From positions 1 through 7,193 of the forward strand of contig CANREK010000065.1 of assembly GCA_947629605.1 (NCBI GenBank): a stretch of 7,193 bases of DNA. The letters run 5' to 3'. The DNA comes from an uncultured Clostridia bacterium. GTDB lineage: Bacteria > Bacillota > Clostridia > Christensenellales > Borkfalkiaceae. The number at the start of each line of letters is the position of its first letter. The first letter of the stretch is position 1. Position numbers and translations under genes: made by a program. Of this stretch, positions 1 through 5,381 are shown piece by piece. The notes under the pieces are model-generated. The model saw nothing but the letters and a program-made list of their open reading frames with translations, had not been told where the DNA came from and did not search any database.

Positions 1-689
1 GCGCCAAGCCGCTCTCCTCGCAGGGAAGGGTGTGGGACATTCTCGGGCCCGTCGCCATCGCGGGCCTTGCCGGCATTCTCATCTTGTCCGTGGGCTCGGC
101 GGACTTCGGAGCCCTTCTGCCCGTCGGCGGCGGGGGACTGAGCGGGTCCCTCAAAGCGCTCTCCGTTGCGACGGGGTGGTTCTTTGACGGGGCGGTCCTC
201 TTGATGTTGCTCGGGCGCATCGACTATCAAAGGGGCACGGCGTGGAAGGGCACCCTCTTCTACCTCTTGGGCGGGCTCGGCGTGCTCCTCTTCTGCGCCG
301 TGTTCTATGCCGTATTCGGCGACCTCGCGGGCAACCAATTCTTTGCGATCACCAAGACGTCGAAGTATTTCTCGGGCATCACCGTGCTCGGCAGGATCGA
401 TTACGTCTTTCTCTATGCGCTCTCCCTCGTCATGGCGTTCTGGTGCGCCATTCCCCTGCAAGCGGGCATCGACTGCTACTTGCAGCCATTTGGGAGAAAG
501 CATCATTTGGCGACCCTGCTCTCCGTCGGCGTCAACCTCGTATTCCTCATCCTGTTGTACCTTTTGGACAACCGCTTCGGGGAGATCGTGCGCTTTGTCA
601 CGGGGCCGATCTTCTGGATCTTCCCCGCCTTCTGCATCCTGCTCCCGCCCCTTACCCTGCTTTTAAGGAGGCCCCATGAACGCCCGTAA
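1..689 (+). CDS. GerAB-type spore germination permease, 3' part
   Basis: This is the C-terminal part of a multi-pass membrane protein; the reading frame is open at the left edge (first full codon at base 3), so the true start lies outside. About 225 residues remain, with five to six strongly hydrophobic segments. The stretch LGRIDYVFLYALSLVMAFW resembles the region in GerAB-family permeases (APC-like spore germination permeases, usually about 360 residues with ten membrane segments) where an R-[IL]-[DE] motif precedes a late transmembrane helix. In the family this subunit sits in the spore inner membrane and takes part in germinant recognition within a GerA/GerB/GerC receptor. The stop codon lies 14 bases inside the next gene, a Ger(x)C protein, which supports the call and implies translational coupling. 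A GerA-type gene would be expected upstream or nearby but is not visible. The family call rests on topology, one motif and the neighbour. The GTG at base 30 is internal and is not the start. Confidence 0.75.
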   Translation, partial: AKPLSSQGRVWDILGPVAIAGLAGILILSVGSADFGALLPVGGGGLSGSLKALSVATGWFFDGAVLLMLLGRIDYQRGTAWKGTLFYLLGGLGVLLFCAVFYAVFGDLAGNQFFAITKTSKYFSGITVLGRIDYVFLYALSLVMAFWCAIPLQAGIDCYLQPFGRKHHLATLLSVGVNLVFLILLYLLDNRFGEIVRFVTGPIFWIFPAFCILLPPLTLLLRRPHERP

Positions 690-1857
690 ATTCATCAAGA
701 CCATTCCGATGAAACTCTACCTCATCCTGCTCGCGATCGTCGTCTTTGCCTTTTTCTCCAACGATTTCGGCCTTGTGGATGTGCAAAAGACGGCCATCAT
801 CCTCGCCGCGGGCATCGACAAGACGGAGGAAGGCTATGCCCTCACTTCGCAGATCGCCGTGCCCAAGGGGAGCGACAGGACGACGGGCGGCACCTCTTCC
901 GTCGAGATCGAGACGAAGGGCGCGACGGTCTCCGACTGTATCACCATGCTCTACGCCAAGACGGGCTGGGTGCCCAAGCTCGTGTTCTGCAATCTGCTCC
1001 TCATGGGGGAAGAGACGGCAAAGGGGGATGTGTTCGGCGGGCTCGACTACTTCCTCAGGAGCGACTACATGTCCGATTCCTGCTTCCTCGCCGTCTGTGA
1101 AGGCAAGGCGGGAGAGGTCATCTCCTCGCAGAGCGCCGTCGACGACGCTTCCTCCCTCGCGATCACAAAGCTCTTCTCCGACGCGGCGGTGAAGTCGGGC
1201 AAGGTCATGCCGAACACCCTCAAAGACTTCTCCATGGCCTACTACGGCGTGTCGAAGAGCGGGTATCTCCCCTATGTGCGTATGAGCGATCAGGAGGGAG
1301 CGCAGGAAGCGGGCGGCAACGAGAGTTCGGGCGGTTCGGGCGGACAGGAAAAGTCGCAAAAAATCTATACGGCCGAAGAGACGGCCATCTTTCAGGAGAG
1401 CAAAATGGTGGGTCTGCTCGACGACGAGGAGACGCTGGCCTTCTCCCTCTTGAAGGGGGAAGTGTTCGCGGGGACCTTCAACGCCGTCGACAAGGGCAAG
1501 ACCGTCACGCTGACCGTGCTGGAAAACGGCGGCGGGGTCTCTCTCGACACCAAGGAGACGCCGCGGGTGAAACTCGGGCTCGATCTCACCGTGCGCATGT
1601 GCTGTAAGGGCATGTCGACCCCCGTCGATGACCTCGCCTCGGATGAAGTTTCGGAGGAAGTTTTGCGCTCCGCTGAGGAAATTTTGAAGGGTTATGTGCG
1701 AAAATTGTGGAATACCTGCCAAGACGCGGGGTGCGATCTCTTTGAGCTCAAACGGGAGCTGTACCGCTCTTCCCTCAAAAAATTTGCCGAGCTCAAAGAC
1801 CTTGTCCCCGCCGCCGTCGAAGCCGACATCGACACAAAAGTCCAATCCAAAAGCTGA
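676..1857 (+). CDS. Ger(x)C family spore germination protein lacking the lipobox cysteine
   Basis: This complete 393-residue protein is close to the usual length of Ger(x)C (GerAC/GerBC/GerKC) subunits, the peripheral component of germinant receptors at the spore inner membrane. Residues 13-27 are a hydrophobic N-terminal segment. Residues 33-49 (LVDVQKTAIILAAGIDK) match the family's N-terminal signature, normally written C-W-D-x-x-E-[IL]-x-x-x-A-[IV]-V-x-G-x-G-[IV]-D. Residues 231-266, containing TAIFQESKMVGLLDDEET, match the start of the C-terminal domain (family pattern tAvF-x-x-x-k-l-v-G-x-L-x-x-E-E). A Gly/Ser/Glu-rich linker at 207-228 joins the domains. The Shine-Dalgarno AAGGAGG (665-671) lies 4 bases before the ATG and inside the preceding permease gene. 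No cysteine occurs in the first 87 residues, so the usual lipoprotein anchor is absent and the hydrophobic helix probably acts as an uncleaved anchor. A later in-frame ATG at 709 has no comparable ribosome binding site and would not restore a cysteine. Confidence 0.87.
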   Translation: MNARKFIKTIPMKLYLILLAIVVFAFFSNDFGLVDVQKTAIILAAGIDKTEEGYALTSQIAVPKGSDRTTGGTSSVEIETKGATVSDCITMLYAKTGWVPKLVFCNLLLMGEETAKGDVFGGLDYFLRSDYMSDSCFLAVCEGKAGEVISSQSAVDDASSLAITKLFSDAAVKSGKVMPNTLKDFSMAYYGVSKSGYLPYVRMSDQEGAQEAGGNESSGGSGGQEKSQKIYTAEETAIFQESKMVGLLDDEETLAFSLLKGEVFAGTFNAVDKGKTVTLTVLENGGGVSLDTKETPRVKLGLDLTVRMCCKGMSTPVDDLASDEVSEEVLRSAEEILKGYVRKLWNTCQDAGCDLFELKRELYRSSLKKFAELKDLVPAAVEADIDTKVQSKS

Positions 1858-1869
1858 GAAAAGTAATTA

Positions 1870-1905
1870 AAAATTAAAAATGAAAAATTATAAATTGCGG
1901 CGGGG
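1870..1905. repeat. AT-rich repeat arm, left copy
   Basis: The 20-mer AAAATTAAAAATGAAAAATT (1870-1889) and the GCGGCGGGG block (1897-1905) both recur in inverted orientation at 5860-5888. This copy has 7 extra bases (ATAAATT) between the two blocks. It lies just after the germination operon and marks the left edge of the accessory block. Because it is low complexity, it could be a common intergenic repeat and not a transposon end. Confidence 0.55.
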
Positions 1906-1918
1906 GATTTGGGGAATG

Positions 1919-2018
1919 ACACCCCTCCCGCCCCTACGGGGCACCCACCCCTCAGAGGGGTAGGCAAGTCTTGGCTCCCCCTCGAGGGGGAGCTCCCGCA
2001 CAGCGGGTGAGGGGGTGT
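1919..2018. repeat. Multi-hairpin repeat element, compact copy A
   Basis: This 100-base stretch can fold into four hairpins closed by an outer stem. The outer stem is ACACCCC (1919-1925) with GGGGTGT (2012-2018). Hairpin I is GCCCC-TAC-GGGGC (1930-1942), II is ACCCCT-CAG-AGGGGT (1947-1961), III is a perfect 20-base palindrome (1974-1993, arms GCTCCCCCTC/GAGGGGGAGC), and IV is CCCGC-ACA-GCGGG (1995-2007). The same element, with a 108-base segment in place of 5 bases at the tip of hairpin III, lies at 5560-5762. Outside that segment the copies share 41 bases with one mismatch (1942-1982 with 5583-5623) and 32 bases with one mismatch (1988-2019 with 5732-5763). In hairpin I two base pairs differ by compensatory changes. 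No transposase is nearby. It may be a REP- or MITE-like element; its strand and any transcription are unknown. Confidence 0.75.
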
Positions 2019-2030
2019 TACCACTTGCTT

Positions 2031-2072
2031 CCGCCCGTTTGCTGGGATTCTTCGCTGCGCTCAGAATGAGCG
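2031..2072. repeat. 42-base GATTCTTCGC..CAGAATGA repeat, copy 1
   Basis: The unit runs from CCGCCCGTTTGC to CAGAATGAGCG and is repeated at 2087-2128 with two substitutions. A longer variant is at 5767-5821. ATTCT and AGAAT arms inside the unit can pair across the CG-rich middle. From general familiarity, GATTCTTCGC...CAGAATGA-type repeats are common between genes in many bacterial genomes and often create spurious short ORFs. Confidence 0.7.
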
Positions 2073-2086
2073 CGAAGGCACATACT

Positions 2087-2128
2087 CCGCCCGTTTGCCG
2101 GGATTCTTCGCTACGCTCAGAATGAGCG
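2087..2128. repeat. 42-base GATTCTTCGC..CAGAATGA repeat, copy 2
   Basis: This second unit starts 56 bases after the first and differs from it at two positions (CTG to CCG, and TGC to TAC in the loop region). The two units are separated by 14 bases that include ACATACT, a string also present just before the multi-hairpin copy at 5560. There are only two units, so this is not a CRISPR array. Confidence 0.7.
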
Positions 2129-2142
2129 GCGGGGCTCGTGGC

Positions 2143-2180
2143 ACACAAAAAGCGCACGGCGGAGGCCGTGCGCAGTTTTT
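2143..2180. terminator. Bidirectional intrinsic terminator (31-base repeat, copy 1)
   Basis: A 9-bp perfect stem, GCGCACGGC (2152-2160) with GCCGTGCGC (2165-2173), closes a GGAG loop. On the + strand a run of five T follows at 2176-2180. On the - strand five T (A at 2147-2151) follow the stem directly. It can therefore end transcription from the germination operon (+) and from the membrane-protein operon (-), whose last stop codon is about 32 bases away. Bases 2143-2173 are repeated exactly at 3881-3911. Confidence 0.8.
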
Positions 2181-2204
2181 CATGAGATATCACATGTTTT
2201 TGGA

Positions 2205-2720
2205 TCAAAAATTTTTCTCCGTAATGCCGCCGATCTTGGAGATCACGTTCTGTAATTTCTGCGGAAGTTCGTCATCGCAAGCGAGTACGAGAATATATTT
2301 CCCCGCGAGGACAATTTTTTCGTCGGCCTGTTCTGCCGCAGCGTACATCTCCCGCGCGTTCCTCTGAAAGCGGAAAAACATCCCCGAAAATTCCTCTTCC
2401 AAACAGATAAAATTGCCCCATCTGAGCGGCGAAATATCATCCTCTGTAAGCGACGGCGCGATGCTGAGAAAGAGCTCTTTGCCCTTTTGGGTGTTCCGCA
2501 CCGGTGCTTCTCTTAGTTCTGTTTTCCCATTGACTTCCACCATACGCAACTCAATTCTGCGTTGCGCAGGGTTGTTGATCTCATAGACGATCTGATTTTC
2601 TTCAAAGGCACGATAGAGCGGATCATTATCCGAGCGGGGATAAAGGAATATAAAGAGGACAATGCCTATGACGAGCAATGCACACACGATGCGTGAAACA
2701 TAAGGCTTGATTTTCTTCAT
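2205..2720 (-). CDS. Single-pass membrane protein of unknown function (171 aa)
   Basis: I do not recognise this family. The protein has a short basic N-terminus (MKKIKPYVSR), one membrane segment at about residues 11-27 and an outward-facing domain of about 140 residues (positive-inside rule). That domain is charged, mixes short strands and helices, has two cysteines (106 and 148) and shows no catalytic motif I can name. It follows the 208-residue membrane gene by only 3 bases, and its ribosome binding site AAGGGGG (2729-2735) lies inside the end of that gene, so the two are co-transcribed and probably translationally coupled. The shared plan of cytoplasmic tail, single helix and extracytoplasmic domain suggests a pair acting together at the cell surface; this is inference. 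A bidirectional terminator lies just downstream. Base composition is visibly less GC-rich than the germination and pckG genes. Confidence 0.72.
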   Translation of the reverse strand: MKKIKPYVSRIVCALLVIGIVLFIFLYPRSDNDPLYRAFEENQIVYEINNPAQRRIELRMVEVNGKTELREAPVRNTQKGKELFLSIAPSLTEDDISPLRWGNFICLEEEFSGMFFRFQRNAREMYAAAEQADEKIVLAGKYILVLACDDELPQKLQNVISKIGGITEKNF

Positions 2721-2723
2721 GAT

Positions 2724-3350
2724 TTATTCCCCCTTGATAGTTGATAAATCGAACTCCACGAATATGCAGTAAAGCAATTCACCGAGTGTAAGCTGGTGCG
2801 AATCCCGTATTGCGTTTTGCAGGGGACTTTCTTCCTTGTTATAGTCATAGACGGGACGGTCGAACACATATTTGCCGAGCGCATAGCGATATCTGCCTTC
2901 CTCTTCGCCAAGCTCTGCAAGGAATGCGTCGGCGTGCTTGGCGTTATCAAATCGGTAATATTCCGTAATGACATGTTCCACAGAGAGGAACGTGTTTCCC
3001 GAATAATTGCTATAATCGATTTCGAGCGTCGCCTTGATCTCAAACCCCTCCGCCTCGACGTCGTAGCTGTATTGCGCGCTCTTTTCGAGACCGTCAAACG
3101 TCGCAAAAGTCGTATCGCCTGCAAGCGACCGCCCCTGCTTTGTTGCAAAATACGGCCAATTATCCATCATGTACACGGCCCATGCTCGCAGCGCCAAAAA
3201 GGGCGTGAGAAGCAGAATAAGGACCAAAAGGAGCGTGAGCAGGATACGGACACGCGATTTTTTCTTTTTCTGTTGCGGCGAAAGGGCGTTCTCTTGGGCA
3301 TCGCCTTGGGTCACGTCTTGAACATCCTCTCGGACATCGTGTTCATCCAT
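2724..3350 (-). CDS. Single-pass membrane protein of unknown function (208 aa)
   Basis: This protein is also unrecognised. Residues 1-27 form an acidic, Asp/Glu/Gln-rich cytoplasmic tail, residues 28-35 are a KKKKSRVR stop-transfer cluster, and residues about 36-57 form one very Leu-rich membrane helix. Residues about 60-208 are extracytoplasmic, rich in Tyr, Asp and Glu, with alternating patterns suggesting beta strands (for example around 95-113) followed by helices. No enzymatic motif is visible. The start at 3350 is chosen because GGAGG (3359-3363) lies 8 bases upstream. An ATG at 3354 in another frame reads only M-N-G before a stop that overlaps the real start region, so it is not the gene start. 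This is the first gene of a two-gene operon and diverges from an XRE regulator across a 117-base gap carrying a perfect consensus promoter. Confidence 0.75.
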   Translation of the reverse strand: MDEHDVREDVQDVTQGDAQENALSPQQKKKKSRVRILLTLLLVLILLLTPFLALRAWAVYMMDNWPYFATKQGRSLAGDTTFATFDGLEKSAQYSYDVEAEGFEIKATLEIDYSNYSGNTFLSVEHVITEYYRFDNAKHADAFLAELGEEEGRYRYALGKYVFDRPVYDYNKEESPLQNAIRDSHQLTLGELLYCIFVEFDLSTIKGE

Positions 3351-3378
3351 TCATATTACCTCCAAATATTATTTTTTG

Positions 3379-3395
3379 AAATTATAACATAATTT
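3379..3395. promoter_or_regulatory. Palindrome over the -10 of the membrane-protein operon
   Basis: AAATTAT-AAC-ATAATTT has perfect 7-base arms and covers the -10 hexamer (3381-3386) of the leftward promoter. A protein bound here would block RNA polymerase. The XRE protein encoded next door is the obvious candidate, but the site is AT-rich and could be chance. Confidence 0.45.
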
Positions 3396-3409
3396 AACTA
3401 TACTGTCAA
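3381..3409 (-). promoter_or_regulatory. Perfect consensus sigma-A promoter for the membrane-protein operon
   Basis: Read on the - strand, TTGACA (3404-3409) and TATAAT (3381-3386) match both consensus hexamers completely with a 17-base spacer. Predicted transcription start is near 3374, giving a leader of about 24 bases to the ATG at 3350. Such a strong core promoter usually needs repression to be silent, which fits the neighbouring XRE gene and the overlapping palindrome. Confidence 0.85.
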
Positions 3410-3431
3410 CTCATATTTAGAAATTTATAGT
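3403..3431 (+). promoter_or_regulatory. Candidate sigma-A promoter for the XRE regulator
   Basis: CTGTCA (3403-3408, four of six matches) and TATAGT (3426-3431, five of six) are 17 bases apart, with a start near 3438. Its -35 shares bases with the -35 of the leftward promoter, so the two polymerases would compete. TAAAAT at 3444-3449 is an alternative -10 but lacks a fitting -35. Confidence 0.5.
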
Positions 3432-3446
3432 TACTTTTTGTAGTAA
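3431..3446. promoter_or_regulatory. Palindrome at the predicted start of XRE transcription
   Basis: TTACT-TTTTGT-AGTAA has perfect 5-base arms and a 6-base spacer. It covers the predicted transcription start of the XRE gene, a position suited to autorepression by that protein. It differs in sequence from the palindrome at 3379, so it is uncertain whether the same protein reads both. Confidence 0.45.
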
Positions 3447-3467
3447 AATAAGTTCAAGAGGTGCAGT

Positions 3468-3779
3468 ATGGATGTCGTTCATCGGTTGAATGAGTTGCGT
3501 TTGGAGCGAAATATGAGTGTCTACCGTTTGGCAGAGCTTTCGGGGATCAACCAATCGACGCTCGCCAATTCCTTTTCGCGGGGAACGGTTCCGTCTGTTG
3601 CGAATCTTCAAAGAATATGCGAGACGCTCGGCATCAGTATGGCGCAGTTTTTCACGGAGAACGAGGAACCCGTTCTGTTGGCACCCGATGAGGTCCTTCT
3701 CATCAAGAATTATCGGCGTCTGCCGGAGACGATCAAAAAAGCTGTCGGGGAGATCGTGAATACTACCCCGAATCTGTAA
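3468..3779 (+). CDS. XRE-family helix-turn-helix transcriptional regulator (103 aa)
   Basis: This is a small Cro/C1-type DNA-binding protein. Residues 6-62 form one HTH_3 domain: VYRLAELSG (18-26) is the first helix of the motif, NQSTLANSF (28-36) the recognition helix, and VPSVANLQRICETLGISMAQFF (41-62) the conserved closing helices. Residues 73-98 (DEVLLIKNYRRLPETIKKAV) form a short C-terminal helical tail of a kind often seen in such regulators, probably for dimerisation. There is no peptidase or sensor domain, so any signal would have to act on this tail or through a partner. The ribosome binding site AGAGG (3457-3461) lies 6 bases before the ATG. The gene diverges from the membrane-protein operon, and palindromes cover both promoters. 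Likely role: repressor of itself and of that operon (inference). Confidence 0.88.
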   Translation: MDVVHRLNELRLERNMSVYRLAELSGINQSTLANSFSRGTVPSVANLQRICETLGISMAQFFTENEEPVLLAPDEVLLIKNYRRLPETIKKAVGEIVNTTPNL

Positions 3780-3780
3780 A

Positions 3781-3806
3781 GGAACGGTTCATCCGTTCTT
3801 TTTTTT
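3781..3806 (+). terminator. Intrinsic terminator of the XRE gene
   Basis: GAACGG (3782-3787) and CCGTTC (3793-3798) pair around a TTCAT loop and are followed by eight T (3799-3806). The A-rich bases before the stem can extend the pairing into the T run. It starts right after the stop codon. Confidence 0.88.
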
Positions 3807-3880
3807 GCGCTCCGTGGCTCAGCATGACGCCGCACGCGAATGCGTCACCCACCCCCTACCCGTTGCGGCGGCATGGGGCG

Positions 3881-3911
3881 ACACAAAAAGCGCACGGCGG
3901 AGGCCGTGCGC
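3881..3911 (-). terminator. Intrinsic terminator of the AAA/DUF4143 gene (31-base repeat, copy 2)
   Basis: This is an exact copy of the 31 bases at 2143-2173: stem GCGCACGGC (3890-3898) with GCCGTGCGC (3903-3911) and loop GGAG. On the - strand the stem is followed by five T (A at 3885-3889). On the + strand there is no T run here, so this copy is one-directional. A smaller hairpin (ACGGGA/TCCCGT, 3921-3937) lies between it and the stop codon. Confidence 0.8.
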
Positions 3912-3936
3912 TCATACGAAACGGGAGCCTATCCCG

Positions 3937-5259
3937 TCATTGCCGCGCCAAATCGATCAATCGGTCGAGAAAATCGACCATAAAGAGCGGGACATTCAAA
4001 ATTCCCCCATCCAGAGAGAGATTTTTGAGTGACAGACGCACGGAGAGCGGCGGAGCATACTGTTTTCTGTAATGTTTCAGACTGACCGACGCGACATTCT
4101 CCCCAGCTTTGACTTTGACGGGGATGACATCGTTGCCCTTTTGTACGAGAAAATCCACTTCATAGGCATTCTCCGCCCAATAGCAAGGCGGGGCGTCGAA
4201 CATCCGCTCGATGCTCTGATACACAAAATTTTCCGTAAGTGCACCCTTGAACTCCGTAAACAGCCGATCCCCCTCCGCAAAGACGGTATGGCTGAGGCGG
4301 GATTGGCGGCGCAGAAGTCCCACATCTCCGTGATAGAGCTTGAACGCGTCGAGCCCGGTATAGACCGAGAGCGGGAGCGCGGGTTTGGAAATTTTATAGA
4401 CCTTTTTCACGAGGTCGGCATTGACGAGCCATTGCAGGGAATTTTCATACTCCCGCGCCCGTGCGCCCCCTTTCACGGCAGAATAGAGGAACTTTTTGTT
4501 TTCCCGTGCAAGCTGCGACGGGAGAGAATTCCAGATGAGCGTGATCTTCTGCACGTCGTGACGCTGCCAATCGTCCGCCTCGTCGTGGTGCTTGCCGAAG
4601 TCCCTCTCATACGAGCCGAGAATGCCGTCAAGGGCGTTGTTGACGAGTGAAATATCCCCATCCGCCGTCCAGCGCAGCACGGGTTCGGGCATTCCTCCCG
4701 TCACCATAAACATTTTGAGTCTCTCCGAGAGCGGGTTGAAAAAGGCGTCGGGGATGGCTTCGATGCGGTCGATGCTCTGCAAATACTCATAGAGCGTCGT
4801 TTCGCCCCCCGCGAGCAGGAATTCCGAAAAGGACATGGGACCCATATTCAGAAAAGCCACCTTTCCCACGGGGAATCCCTTGGAGAGCGTGAGGCCGAGA
4901 AGCGACCCCGCGCAGACGACGTAATACTCGCTCGCGTTCTCGCAGAAATATTTGAGCGCGTTGAGTGCGCTGTTACAGCTTTGGATCTCGTCGAAGATGA
5001 TGAGCGTTCCCTTGTCGATCCTCTGCCCGCTCGCAAAGGAGAGGTTTTGGAGAATGCGCCTGACATCCTTTGTCGTTTCAAAGAACTGTTTGTACTCCTC
5101 GTGTTCGTCAAAGTTGAAATAGGCGACGCTCTCGAACTCCTTGCCGAACTCTTTGAGTGCCCATGTCTTTCCCACCTGCCTCGCCCCGCGCAAGATGAGC
5201 GGTTTGCGATACTTTGAAATTTTCCACCGTTTGAGGTCATCCAAGAGAAACCGTTTCAT
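3937..5259 (-). CDS. AAA-family ATPase with DUF4143 domain (440 aa)
   Basis: This belongs to the widespread bacterial AAA_14/DUF4143 family, whose cellular role is not established. Residues 1-150 hold the ATPase core: Walker A GARQVGKT (25-32), Walker B LIIFDE (86-91) and a CAGSLLG sensor-like strand (116-122). Residues about 200-385 form the DUF4143 part, ending in a PD-(D/E)XK nuclease-like pattern EVDF (367-370) ... PVKVKAG (380-386). In relatives the last motif usually reads P-[IV]-E-V-K; here Lys382 replaces the Glu, so nuclease activity is doubtful. The length is normal. The start at 5259 is chosen because MKRFLLDDLKRW is the typical family N-terminus, GGGAGAAGG (5263-5271) lies 3 bases upstream and a good promoter ends just before it. 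The open frame runs on to 5559, but that part crosses the promoter and repeats. It appears to be a single-gene transcript. Confidence 0.9.
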   Translation of the reverse strand: MKRFLLDDLKRWKISKYRKPLILRGARQVGKTWALKEFGKEFESVAYFNFDEHEEYKQFFETTKDVRRILQNLSFASGQRIDKGTLIIFDEIQSCNSALNALKYFCENASEYYVVCAGSLLGLTLSKGFPVGKVAFLNMGPMSFSEFLLAGGETTLYEYLQSIDRIEAIPDAFFNPLSERLKMFMVTGGMPEPVLRWTADGDISLVNNALDGILGSYERDFGKHHDEADDWQRHDVQKITLIWNSLPSQLARENKKFLYSAVKGGARAREYENSLQWLVNADLVKKVYKISKPALPLSVYTGLDAFKLYHGDVGLLRRQSRLSHTVFAEGDRLFTEFKGALTENFVYQSIERMFDAPPCYWAENAYEVDFLVQKGNDVIPVKVKAGENVASVSLKHYRKQYAPPLSVRLSLKNLSLDGGILNVPLFMVDFLDRLIDLARQ

Positions 5260-5284
5260 TGTCCTTCTCCCGTCTTTTTCTTTT

Positions 5285-5313
5285 ATTATAGCGGGGAATT
5301 TTTGCGTCGTCAA
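5285..5313 (-). promoter_or_regulatory. Sigma-A promoter of the AAA/DUF4143 gene
   Basis: On the - strand, TTGACG (5308-5313, five of six) and TATAAT (5285-5290, perfect) are 17 bases apart. Predicted start is near 5278, leaving a leader of about 19 bases with the ribosome binding site. This also excludes starts upstream of 5259. Confidence 0.82.
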
Positions 5314-5337
5314 CCCCGTTTTCACATATTTTTTTGG

Positions 5338-5381
5338 AATTATGTGATTTTTTCCACATAACCATGCAAAATTATGTGATT
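5338..5381. promoter_or_regulatory. Cluster of ATGTGA boxes with a Crp/Fnr-like palindrome
   Basis: AATTATGTGATT occurs at 5338-5349 and again exactly at 5370-5381, 32 bases apart. Between them CACATAA (5355-5361) makes an inverted repeat with TTATGTG (5340-5346), spanning 22 bases; the core TGTGA-N6-CCACA differs by one base from the Crp half-site layout. The palindrome centre (5350.5) lies about 72 bases upstream of the predicted start of the AAA/DUF4143 gene. The regulator is unknown, and the AT-rich context raises the chance of coincidence. Confidence 0.45.

Noticed and set aside
652..1845. Long open frame of 397 codons on the - strand, antisense to the Ger(x)C gene
   Set aside because: It mirrors the GC-rich codon pattern of the real + strand gene, is rich in His/Arg/Glu/Val/Gly shadow composition, matches no family I know and has no credible ribosome binding site.
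1919..2018. Branched fold read as a tRNA-like gene
   Set aside because: Arm lengths and loops do not fit a tRNA, there is no T-loop GTTCGA-type sequence and no anticodon arm.
2031..2128. Two near-identical 42-base units as a CRISPR array
   Set aside because: There are only two units with a 14-base gap, no further spacers and no cas genes; a third variant lies 3.7 kb away.
3343..3354. Three-codon upstream ORF (M-N-G) overlapping the 208-residue protein start
   Set aside because: Its ATG is only 4 bases from the GGAGG while the gene's own ATG is at the ideal 8; this is most likely a chance ATG.
2796..3392. Open frame of 198 codons on the + strand opposite the membrane-protein gene
   Set aside because: It lies antisense to a gene with clear start signals, promoter and topology, and has no ribosome binding site or recognisable domain.
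2205..3779. Classical toxin-antitoxin module
   Set aside because: The membrane proteins are larger than typical membrane toxins, have sizeable extracytoplasmic domains, and the XRE gene is divergent and not paired in one operon; there is no direct support.
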